A DNA stretch of 47,203 bases, from contig CAYUIQ010000037.1 of assembly GCA_964444795.1 (NCBI GenBank), positions 1 through 47,203 of the forward strand. The letters are read 5' to 3'. The notes under the pieces are model-generated. The model saw nothing but the letters and a program-made list of their open reading frames with translations, was not told the origin of the DNA and did not search any database. The stretch is from JABMRP01 sp964444795 (GTDB lineage: Bacteria > Planctomycetota > Planctomycetia > Pirellulales > Thermoguttaceae). The position numbers and the translations under genes were made by a program. Of this stretch, positions 23,625 to 30,942 are shown piece by piece (position 1 is the stretch's first letter; every line of letters starts with the position of its first letter).

Positions 23625-23675
23625 CCGGGAGACCGCGGATTGCCGACGGTTTCCGCCTCCAGAGTCTGCTCCCGG
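23625..23675 (+). terminator. Possible T-less terminator after nadC
   Basis: An outer stem CCGGGAG/CTCCCGG (23625-23631/23669-23675) encloses an inner stem GCGGA/TCCGC (23635-23639/23652-23656). It starts directly after the nadC stop and ends before the pilus promoter. No T-run follows, so termination is uncertain. Confidence 0.3.
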
Positions 23676-23714
23676 ACGCCGTTCTGATGCACGCCGCCGC
23701 CGATTTTCTCGGAT

Positions 23715-23742
23715 TTGACAGTTACCCGGCCCGACGTATGCT
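23715..23742 (+). promoter_or_regulatory. Sigma-70-type promoter of the pilus locus
   Basis: A perfect TTGACA (23715-23720), 16-base spacer and TATGCT (23737-23742), about 55 bases before the first pilin-like gene. It is the best consensus -35 in the window and probably drives the whole run of tightly spaced pilus genes. Confidence 0.65.
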
Positions 23743-23800
23743 ATCTATGCGTTAACGTCTCTCTATCCGCGGGCCTGTCTTTCGAGAAATCGACGAACCG

Positions 23801-24409
23801 ATGAGCCGGTCTTCCATCTCCACAGCCGATCCTTGCCGCGCGGGTTTCACGTTGATCGAAGCCCTTGTGGCGGTCTCGATTACGGCGATTGCCGGCAGCA
23901 TCTTGCTGCTGGGGACGACCACCTCGCTTCAGGCGACCGACGACTCGCTCCGGCGAACGATTGCCTTGGGGCTGGCCGAGCAACTGCTCGACGAGGTGCT
24001 CGGCGCCCGATACATGGAATACGGCACCAGCCCGTACCAGACCCCCCTGCTGTCCGGCAGCGACGAAGCGGCCACCGGCACGCGCGAGCTGTTTGACGAC
24101 GTCGACGATTACAACGGGGTTTTGGCGCAGCCTCCGGAAGATCTCTGGGGCGTGCCGCTGGGCACCGAGGGAACAGCCGGCTTGCAGCGACATCCAAATT
24201 TCCAACTTCCCCCCGAGTTTTTCGACCGCTGGCGGCAGGAAGTGAGCGTCTATTACGTGTCCGAGTCCGATCTGGCCACGCCCCTGGCCGATGGACAAAC
24301 GAGCGATTATCGCGCCGTGGACGTGCGTATCGTCCGCGATGACCCGCAACGCGGCGTACAAGAATTGGCCAGGCTTCGACGGGTAGTCTCCTATGTGCCA
24401 CCGCAGTAG
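23801..24409 (+). CDS. Pseudopilin, PilV/GspI-like
   Basis: A 202-residue protein with a type III (prepilin) signal. The leader ends in Gly before FTLIEALVAVSITAIAGSIL, with Glu at position +5, so it should be cut and N-methylated by a prepilin peptidase. The hydrophobic helix packs into a pilus or pseudopilus core; the globular part has no further motif. It is the first gene after the promoter and overlaps the next pilin-like gene by 17 bases. Length and order fit a minor pilin that primes assembly. Confidence 0.82.
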   Translation: MSRSSISTADPCRAGFTLIEALVAVSITAIAGSILLLGTTTSLQATDDSLRRTIALGLAEQLLDEVLGARYMEYGTSPYQTPLLSGSDEAATGTRELFDDVDDYNGVLAQPPEDLWGVPLGTEGTAGLQRHPNFQLPPEFFDRWRQEVSVYYVSESDLATPLADGQTSDYRAVDVRIVRDDPQRGVQELARLRRVVSYVPPQ

Positions 24410-25235
24410 CCACCGAACCGGCGTCTCCGCCCGACCCCGCACGGCCACGCGCCGGCGCAACGCGCTGACGTTGATTGAATTGCTGATTTCCATTTCCATC
24501 ATGGCGGTCATTGCCGTTAGTCTGGGGAGCCTGGCGCGAGCCGTGCAGGTGAGCTTCGCGTATAGCCAGGGGCACGGAGACGCGACCCAGCACGCGCGGG
24601 TGGCGATGGCGCACATCACACGAACGGTTCGCGAGGCAACGGCCAACGAGCAGTTTCCCGGTGTTCTGGTGCTATCCGAAACGGAAGGTTCGTGGCAGTT
24701 TCCCGATACGCTGGTCGTCTGGCATCCCGACGGCGCGGCCGCCGATCCGAAGGGTTTGCCCCGGTACAACGAGCTGGTCGTCTTCTCCCCGGATCCGGCG
24801 TCGCCCGGTATACTGGTCGCTTGGACCATGCCTGGCGACACGGGCATCGTCCCGCCGGTCGACGACACGTCGGCCTGGGCCGCCGTCACCGCGGCGATGA
24901 AATCGAGCCCCACGACGGATCGCGTGGAACTGACCGACCTGTTGCGAACGGCTTCGATCGACAACGCCTCATCGCCGCGCGGTGTCGTGCGATTCACCAG
25001 CGAGCTGAGTCCTTCGGCCTCGGACTGGGCGGCCTATCGCGGCGGATCGCGCACCTGGGAGAGTCTTCCCTGGGTGCAGGGAATCCATGGCTTACAAACG
25101 GGCTTGCGACAGGTTTGGGTGCGCATCGAGTTGCAGTTGCTTCCTCCGGATCCCTCGTCGGGTGTTGCTCCCGAAGACCGGCCCGGCGTGCCGTTTTTCG
25201 GTTCGGCCGCTCTGTACTATTCGCTCGCGCCGTAA
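24393..25235 (+). CDS. Pseudopilin, PilW/GspJ-like, with Ala at the cleavage site
   Basis: The 280-residue protein has a long basic leader (about 25 residues, TATRRRNA) followed by LTLIELLISISIMAVIAVSL, a classic prepilin helix with Glu at +5. The residue before the cleavage point is Ala rather than the usual Gly, which may slow processing. The globular part (VVWHPDGAAADPKGLPRYNE, then LRQVWVRIELQLLPPD) resembles minor pilins of PilW/GspJ type. It starts inside the end of the previous gene, so translation is probably coupled. Confidence 0.8.
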   Translation: MCHRSSHRTGVSARPRTATRRRNALTLIELLISISIMAVIAVSLGSLARAVQVSFAYSQGHGDATQHARVAMAHITRTVREATANEQFPGVLVLSETEGSWQFPDTLVVWHPDGAAADPKGLPRYNELVVFSPDPASPGILVAWTMPGDTGIVPPVDDTSAWAAVTAAMKSSPTTDRVELTDLLRTASIDNASSPRGVVRFTSELSPSASDWAAYRGGSRTWESLPWVQGIHGLQTGLRQVWVRIELQLLPPDPSSGVAPEDRPGVPFFGSAALYYSLAP

Positions 25236-25271
25236 TACCGTGCGTACCGCGCCGGGAATGACAGGTAACCC

Positions 25272-26795
25272 ATGACCGCTACAACGAACGGCTCGCCAAT
25301 CTCGACGCAACGGTCCGGCATGGGACGGCGCTCCGCAAATAGCCGACGGGGAGTGAGCGTCATCTTGGTGCTCACGCTGGTCTCGATGACACTCGCCCTG
25401 GCTTATGCGATGATGCGGTCGCAAGGCACGGCCGTGCATATTCGCAACAATGCCGACCGGCGAGCACTGGCCCGGCATGCGGCGACCACCGGGCTGACCT
25501 TGGCCTGGAAGAAGATGCACACGGCCGTTTGGGCGGGCGTCGACACCTCGCTTGCCGGCGCTGTGGGAGCCAATGAAGGTTACACCGTTACCTATACGGC
25601 TGGCGATCCTGCCTTGTCGCCGGACGATGCCGACTATCCCTATCGCGTCACCCTGGAATCGTCGGGGTATTCGATCGATCCGGCCGACCCCACGCGTGTG
25701 TCGACCCATCGCGTGCGGGCGGTGGTCCGTCTGGTTCCCCGGGAAACCCCCGCGGAGCCCGCCGATTGGTCGAATATGCAAAAGCGCACGGTCTACCAGA
25801 CAGGTTCCGAGCCGTTTGAGATTGACATCCCCTGCCGGATCAGCGGTTCGGTACGCGTGCAAGGTAAGTTGAAGATCGCCCGGCACTATCCCGACGACTA
25901 CTCGGCCTGGGCGCAATACCTGACCGACCTCAATAAGATGCGTGTCGCCAGCCGGGAGGACTTTCGCCCGCTGGGCGGTCCCGTTTTCGTGCCGGCCTAC
26001 CTTCAGGACGCAATCGACATCCAAGCATTGGTTAGCTATCTGGGCGTCTCGGGTTACGATATTCCCGTGCGGGCAACCGCCGCGGATTGGGTCAAGCCGG
26101 GTGCGCCGACGACCTACTCCATCTATGACGGGGGGCCGGTGTACAACGTGCCGACCGTCGACACCTCGCTCCAAGACACGACGCTTCAGCCCGATCCGCG
26201 CACCAATCCGCTGGGCATCTTCTATCGCAACGGCACGGTCTCGATTCGCGACAACGTAACGGTACGCGGCACGCTGTTCTGCAAGGATGACGTCAAGATC
26301 GAAGGGACCAACGTACACATCGAGCCGGTGGATCTACCCAACGTCGACGACTCGGGACTCCCTTTTCGGCTTCCGGCGGTCGTCTGCCGCAACTTCCTGG
26401 TGACTTCCGCCGGGGGTGGCAGCCTGCGAGGTCTGGCCGCCGTGTTCGACCGGTTCGAGGTGCAGAAGAGTTCGGAAACGGTCGAGTTCGCCGTTTCCGG
26501 ACGGCTGATTACGCAAGCGCTGTACGTCAAGGAACGTCAGCCGTGGGAAACATTGAGCTGGAAGAATGAATACGACGCTTTCGAGGAGGTGGAGGAGGAT
26601 CTGGAAGACGGCGCGACACTATACTTCCCCGAATGGCTCAGGCATGATCCGAAACCCCGGATAACGATCGCCCCGGAATCGACGTCGGCTCGCTACCACT
26701 GGTACATTCCGGACGACCCGGTTTACCTTCCCCATCCCGGCGACGACGGTTTTTGCTGGGACATGATCCGGTGGACCGATGATCCATCGGATTGA
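25272..26795 (+). CDS. PilX/GspK-like minor pilin-type protein
   Basis: A 507-residue protein with leader ending RRG before VSVILVLTLVSMTLALAYAM. It lacks Glu at +5, as is typical of the GspK/PilX tip pilins. The helix is followed by AVHIRNNADRRALARHAATT, common in PilX-type proteins. The large C-terminal part contains beta-helix-like repeats (GSVRVQGKLKI, NVTVRGTLFCKDDVKI) that could form an exposed tip. It ends in an acidic stretch (EEVEEDLEDG). Such proteins cap the pseudopilus; the large variable part suggests a ligand or surface role, which is inference. Confidence 0.72.
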   Translation: MTATTNGSPISTQRSGMGRRSANSRRGVSVILVLTLVSMTLALAYAMMRSQGTAVHIRNNADRRALARHAATTGLTLAWKKMHTAVWAGVDTSLAGAVGANEGYTVTYTAGDPALSPDDADYPYRVTLESSGYSIDPADPTRVSTHRVRAVVRLVPRETPAEPADWSNMQKRTVYQTGSEPFEIDIPCRISGSVRVQGKLKIARHYPDDYSAWAQYLTDLNKMRVASREDFRPLGGPVFVPAYLQDAIDIQALVSYLGVSGYDIPVRATAADWVKPGAPTTYSIYDGGPVYNVPTVDTSLQDTTLQPDPRTNPLGIFYRNGTVSIRDNVTVRGTLFCKDDVKIEGTNVHIEPVDLPNVDDSGLPFRLPAVVCRNFLVTSAGGGSLRGLAAVFDRFEVQKSSETVEFAVSGRLITQALYVKERQPWETLSWKNEYDAFEEVEEDLEDGATLYFPEWLRHDPKPRITIAPESTSARYHWYIPDDPVYLPHPGDDGFCWDMIRWTDDPSD

Positions 26796-26818
26796 CCCTT
26801 TTGTGCAAGGAAGACGAC

Positions 26819-27070
26819 ATGCGAACCCCCCTCTGGCGTCGCTGGACGCTCCCCGCCACCGCCGCGGTCCTGATCGCTTGCGTGCTAGGCTTGTATCGGA
26901 CCTCTGCCGCGCCGCCTTCGGTACCCAAACAGCCGTTCGCCAATTCGGTCGAACAGCGGTTCGAGATGATCAAGCTGTTAAGGGAAATCAACTCGGAGTT
27001 GAAAGAACAGAACGAACTGCTTCGCTCGGGCAAGCTGAAGGTCATCGTCGTCGACCCGCCGGAGAAATAG
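26819..27070 (+). CDS. Small single-pass membrane protein with coiled coil
   Basis: An 83-residue protein: one membrane helix (about 9-26, LPATAAVLIACVLGLY), then a short amphipathic coiled coil (EQRFEMIKLLREINSELKEQ) and a Lys/Val tail. It fits no named family I know. Start ATG 26819 has AAGGAAG upstream; an earlier TTG at 26792 overlaps the previous stop. It is embedded between two pilin-like genes, so it is probably a pilus accessory protein. Confidence 0.65.
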   Translation: MRTPLWRRWTLPATAAVLIACVLGLYRTSAAPPSVPKQPFANSVEQRFEMIKLLREINSELKEQNELLRSGKLKVIVVDPPEK

Positions 27071-27078
27071 CCGTTGCC

Positions 27079-27660
27079 ATGCATCGCCGCCACGGACCGC
27101 CCGCCGGGTTTTCGCTGATCGAGATGTTGATTGTCATCTCGCTGATGGGAATTCTCGCGGCCATCATCTTGCCCAGCAGCAATCCGAGCGTCCACGATCA
27201 ACTTCGATCGGCGGCCGAGGTTCTGTCGGCCGATCTGGCGTACGGCCGCAGTCTGTCGGTGACCAATAACAGCTTCTACCAGTTTACGTTCGACGCGAGC
27301 AACAACGAGTATGTACTGAGCCATAGCGGTGCCAACGCGTCGCTCGACACGCTGCCCGATTCCGCGTTTCGCTCGCCAGACGATCCGCCGGAACAGCATA
27401 TCGTCCGGCTGGACGAGCTGCCGCAAATCGGTGACGGCGCGAGGATTTTCGCGGTCGGCAATTCGGGAGTACCGGTTGCCGATCTGGAGTTCGGCCCGTT
27501 GGGCGAAACGACTCGAGGCGGAGAGACCGTTGTGTGGATAGCCGCCGGAACAGGTTCGGCAACGAGGTATATTTCCGTGGCCGTCAACCCGGTGACCGGG
27601 CTGGCCAAGGTCGGCAAGTTTGGCGGCCAGACGCCGGTGTGGGCGGCACAGGCCGATTAG
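27079..27660 (+). CDS. Pseudopilin, GspH/FimT-like
   Basis: A 193-residue protein with a short leader MHRRHGPPAG and mature N terminus FSLIEMLIVISLMGILAAII, with Glu at +5. The following SAAEVLSADLAYGRSLSVTNN is typical of GspH/FimT minor pilins, and the remainder is a small beta-rich globular domain. It starts 8 bases after the small coiled-coil gene. The frame is open far upstream across that gene; the ATG at 27079 is the biologically sensible start. Its stop is part of GATTAG, which begins a short TAG-rich stretch (27658-27680). Confidence 0.83.
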   Translation: MHRRHGPPAGFSLIEMLIVISLMGILAAIILPSSNPSVHDQLRSAAEVLSADLAYGRSLSVTNNSFYQFTFDASNNEYVLSHSGANASLDTLPDSAFRSPDDPPEQHIVRLDELPQIGDGARIFAVGNSGVPVADLEFGPLGETTRGGETVVWIAAGTGSATRYISVAVNPVTGLAKVGKFGGQTPVWAAQAD

Positions 27661-27699
27661 AGATCAGCGATTAGGAACGAGGAAAGGCGAGGCGTTGGT

Positions 27700-28755
27700 A
27701 TGGTGGGATGGATTTTGAAACCGCGATATGGACCGTTGGGCGTGGACATCGGTAGCGATGCCATTAAGCTGGTCCAGTTTAACGCCGACCGATCTCGCGT
27801 ACTGGAAGCGGCTCATTGGAAATTGACGACCGCCAGCGATGCGACGCAAGAGGAGCGTGACGCCCGGATTGTGGAGGCATTGGATCGTCTTCGCCGGGAG
27901 CGCCGCTTTCGCGGCCGGCGCGCGGTTTTCTGCCTCGGCGCGGGCGACCTCTTCGTTCAGAACATCCGCGTACCGCCAGCCGACAGTCAGACGCTTCCCG
28001 GCATCGTTCGCAGCGAAGCGGCCGGGCGCATTCCTTTTGACGCCGACGAAGCCGAGATCCGCTTCCTCGACGCCGCCGACGTCCGGCAGGGCGACGTGCT
28101 GCGCCGGGAGGTCGTCTTGCTGGCCTGCCGCCGCCGCGCGATCGAGCGCCTGTTGTCCATCGCCCGGGAAACCGGCCTGATCCCCCTGGCATTGGACGTC
28201 GAACCGGCAGCCCTGTTACGCTGCTATGCACGGCAGTTTCGTCGCGACGCGGACCAGCGACAACGGATCGCACTGATCAACCTCGGAGCGTCGGCGACCA
28301 GCGTCACGATCGCCGAAGGCGCGGAAGCCCGGTTTGTCAAGTACGTCGATTTCAGCGGACGTCAACTGGATCGCGCGGTGGCCGAGCGGCTGCGGATGCC
28401 GTCGCCCGAGGCGACCTCGCTCCGCCGTCACAACGGCGACCGCCGGGCCGATCAACGCGATCCGGAAATCACGCGAAGTATCGTCGAGGCCGTCCGTCCC
28501 CTGGCGGACCGGCTGGCTCACGAAGTGTCGATGTGCATTCGCTACTTCAGCGTTACCTTCCGCGGCGATCCCGTGGCAAAACTTGTCTTCGGCGGCGGAG
28601 AAGCGTCGCCGTCGATGATCGAACTGCTCGCCAAGCGATTGGATATGCCCTGCGAATTGGGCAATCCGATGCGCTCCTTCGACAACCAGACGTTGCCGGG
28701 CCAAGCCGGACAATGGGATGTGGCCGCGGGCCTGGCACTGCGAAACTTCAACTGA
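27700..28755 (+). CDS. pilM: Type IV pilus assembly ATPase-fold protein PilM
   Basis: The 351-residue protein has an actin-like fold start (GVDIGSDAIKLVQF) that matches PilM, including LFVQNIRVPPADSQTLPGIV, the acidic DADEAEIRF region, IALINLGASATSVTIAEG as phosphate-2 loop and KLVFGGGEAS as the adenosine loop. PilM is a cytoplasmic ring component that binds the N-terminal tail of PilN and links the inner-membrane PilN/O complex to the motor. The following PilN/O-like genes support the call. Confidence 0.87.
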   Translation: MVGWILKPRYGPLGVDIGSDAIKLVQFNADRSRVLEAAHWKLTTASDATQEERDARIVEALDRLRRERRFRGRRAVFCLGAGDLFVQNIRVPPADSQTLPGIVRSEAAGRIPFDADEAEIRFLDAADVRQGDVLRREVVLLACRRRAIERLLSIARETGLIPLALDVEPAALLRCYARQFRRDADQRQRIALINLGASATSVTIAEGAEARFVKYVDFSGRQLDRAVAERLRMPSPEATSLRRHNGDRRADQRDPEITRSIVEAVRPLADRLAHEVSMCIRYFSVTFRGDPVAKLVFGGGEASPSMIELLAKRLDMPCELGNPMRSFDNQTLPGQAGQWDVAAGLALRNFN

Positions 28756-28770
28756 CGAGCGAAGGACAGC

Positions 28771-29535
28771 ATGCAAGACATCGATTTTCTTCCCGAACAA
28801 TACCGACAGAGCCGCGCCACGCGGCACTGGAAGCCGTGGCGATTGGCGGTGGTCCTGGGGTTCCTATTGCTGCTGGGGGGCGTTTCGCTCGGGCAGTATC
28901 GCTGTCGGCAAGATGCCCTGCGGCGGCTCGATCTGATCACGCCTCCCTACCAAACGGTCGTCGCGCAGACCGAGCGATTGGACCGGGCAAGCGCCCAACT
29001 GCAACCGGCCCGCTTCGATGCCCAACTGATCACCTATCTCCGGCATCCCTGGCCCCGGACGCGGATTCTCGCGGCCGTGATTTCGGTCTTGCCCGACGAT
29101 GCCACGCTCGACCAATTGCAGATCACCTACGACACCCAACCCGGCAGATCGCTTTGGGAGAGAGGCCGACGCCTCGCGGGACGTGTTCCCGGTGGCCAGG
29201 AGAAGCAGCCCGCTTTGGCGCCGGCCGCCGAAGATCTCCAACGGCTGCGACAGCGCTACGACGAGCAAGAGACCGTCGTCCTGATCTCCGGGACCGTACT
29301 GCGGAGCGTCTCGGCGTATCGCTATCTGGAGCAGTTGGGCAAGAGCGGCCTCTTTGTCGAAGCCCCGCCTCCGTCCGTGCAAAGCGTGTCGACCGACGAT
29401 GGCACCGCCTTCACGTTCGAAGCGACTTTGACGGTACGTCCCGGTATTGGGCAGCCGGGCGGCCCGACCAGCGCCGCCGAGCGTATCGGCCGGCAAACCC
29501 CTCGCTTCAACCCGTTGCTCACGAGCCACCCATGA
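28771..29535 (+). CDS. PilN-like inner-membrane assembly protein
   Basis: The 254-residue protein begins MQDIDFLPEQYRQSRATRHW, the short cytoplasmic PilN motif (D-x-x-x-L-P-x-x-Y) that docks into PilM. One membrane helix follows (about 31-50, VVLGFLLLLGGVSLGQY), then a periplasmic helix and a ferredoxin-like domain (RILAAVISVLPDDATLDQLQ, then EAPPPSVQSVSTDDGTAFTF). A disordered insertion (about 125-160) is longer than in typical PilN. AAGGA lies 7 bases before ATG. Its stop overlaps the next gene start. Confidence 0.8.
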   Translation: MQDIDFLPEQYRQSRATRHWKPWRLAVVLGFLLLLGGVSLGQYRCRQDALRRLDLITPPYQTVVAQTERLDRASAQLQPARFDAQLITYLRHPWPRTRILAAVISVLPDDATLDQLQITYDTQPGRSLWERGRRLAGRVPGGQEKQPALAPAAEDLQRLRQRYDEQETVVLISGTVLRSVSAYRYLEQLGKSGLFVEAPPPSVQSVSTDDGTAFTFEATLTVRPGIGQPGGPTSAAERIGRQTPRFNPLLTSHP

Positions 29536-30095
29536 AAAACTCTCCCGAAAGCGGCGGAAGCTGGATGGTGACCGTGCCGATCGTCTTGATCGCGATCGGC
29601 TATTTCGCGGTCTTCTATCTCCCCGGCCGCCGTGCCGTCGCCGAACTGGATCGCCAGACGGCAGAGAAACAGCAGCGCGTACGCCAGAGCGGCGACGTGA
29701 CCGGAGCGATCGGGCAAACCGAAGCCCAATGCCAGCAAACGGTTCGGTACGTCGACCAATGGCGGCACGATTCCCCCAGCCTGGCTGAGCTTCCGGCCAT
29801 GATGGGGAGGATCCAGGGTTTGGCAGGCGCCGCCGGAGCGACGGTCGTGCGATGCGAGCCCCAGCAGGTGACCGCCAGCGTCCTCTCCCTGAACACCCTC
29901 CACAAAACCCCCTTCGTCTTGGAATGCGCCGGCACCATGCCGCAAATCTACGAACTCCTGAGAAGCCTGGAGAACTTGCCGCAGGCCATCTGGATCGAAG
30001 ATCTTGACTGTAGGGGGAATGGCGAAGCAGGGAAAACGACAAGCTGTGAGATAACCATGGCGGTTTTTACCGCAAATTCGGATAAATCGGATTAG
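29532..30095 (+). CDS. PilO-like inner-membrane assembly protein
   Basis: A 187-residue protein with one N-terminal membrane helix (about residues 12-30, VTVPIVLIAIGYFAVFYLP), a coiled coil (AVAELDRQTAEKQQRVRQ) and a ferredoxin-like end (FVLECAGTMPQIYELLRSLE). This is the PilO plan. ATG 29532 overlaps the PilN-like stop by 4 bases, and order M-N-O is conserved. The frame is open for 1 kb upstream, but that part is only a shadow of pilM and the PilN-like gene. PilN and PilO normally form a heterodimer in the inner membrane. Confidence 0.8.
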   Translation: MKNSPESGGSWMVTVPIVLIAIGYFAVFYLPGRRAVAELDRQTAEKQQRVRQSGDVTGAIGQTEAQCQQTVRYVDQWRHDSPSLAELPAMMGRIQGLAGAAGATVVRCEPQQVTASVLSLNTLHKTPFVLECAGTMPQIYELLRSLENLPQAIWIEDLDCRGNGEAGKTTSCEITMAVFTANSDKSD

Positions 30096-30176
30096 GTCAA
30101 CAATATCGAAAAACCGATGAAACGAAGGAGGCCGATCCTCGGCGAGATTACCGCGACGAGGGAGGCATCAGTAACG

Positions 30177-30917
30177 ATGGGCACTCCACGACTAATCAGA
30201 CAGTTGAAACGGGAAATAAAGGCCAGCCCCAAGAAAGCGGCGACTCTGGCTGTTTTGGGCTTGGTTGCGCTCTACGTCTGCACACCGTTTCTGTGGCCGT
30301 TGGTAGCCGGGGAGAACGCATCGAAATCACAAACACCAACGGCGGCGACCGATCCGCGGGACGGCCAGACGACGGGCGCGAGCGTTCCATCGGCCGTGGC
30401 TCCGTCGGCGGATCACGAGGCGGGAAAGAACCTAGCGGCCGGCGAGAAATACTCATGGGAACAGTTGGCGGCCTGGATCGACGAACATCCCGAAGGGTCA
30501 CCGGCCCCACCGGGGGCCATCGCACGCGACCCGTTCGGACCTTCGCCGGCCGAAATCGCGCGATTGGAAGCCGCCCGGCTGGCAGCGGCATCCAAGGCCG
30601 CCGACACCGAAGCCGAGGCTCAGGCACACGGTGGGGGGAGTATGGAATCCTTGATGTTGACGCCCGAAACGCTGTCGCTGGTGCCCTCGATGATCGGCAT
30701 CGGTCACGGTGGTCGGCGCGTCGCGCTGATCGACGGCAAGGCGTACACCGAAGGCCGGAAACTCGTGCGGCAAGAAGGCGGCAGGCCGGTCGTATTTACC
30801 CTCGAAGCAATTCGCCCCCAGGCCATCGTTTTGCTGTGCCGGGGCCGTCAGTACGAAGTAGCGCTTCCCGTAGGCCAACTCTCGGAAAAAATGGACATTC
30901 TTGGCGACAATCGCTGA
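30177..30917 (+). CDS. Single-pass envelope protein at the PilP position
   Basis: A 246-residue protein with basic N terminus, a membrane helix (about 24-42, LAVLGLVALYVCTPFLWPLV), an Ala/Pro-rich linker and a C-terminal beta domain (GIGHGGRRVALIDGKAYTEG, then VVFTLEAIRPQAIVLLCRGR). This small terminal domain is reminiscent of PilP/GspC HR domains, which contact the secretin, and the gene sits directly before the secretin. There is no lipobox, unlike typical PilP. GGGAGG before ATG 30177 supports this start; ATG 30117 would add 20 residues. Confidence 0.7.
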   Translation: MGTPRLIRQLKREIKASPKKAATLAVLGLVALYVCTPFLWPLVAGENASKSQTPTAATDPRDGQTTGASVPSAVAPSADHEAGKNLAAGEKYSWEQLAAWIDEHPEGSPAPPGAIARDPFGPSPAEIARLEAARLAAASKAADTEAEAQAHGGGSMESLMLTPETLSLVPSMIGIGHGGRRVALIDGKAYTEGRKLVRQEGGRPVVFTLEAIRPQAIVLLCRGRQYEVALPVGQLSEKMDILGDNR

Positions 30918-30942
30918 TCGTCGTCATGTCACGGAAGACATT

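Noticed and set aside
28533..30095. 520-codon frame ending at the PilO-like stop
   Set aside because: The first 333 codons overlap pilM and the PilN-like gene in another frame; the PilO-like protein starts at 29532 with ATGA coupling.
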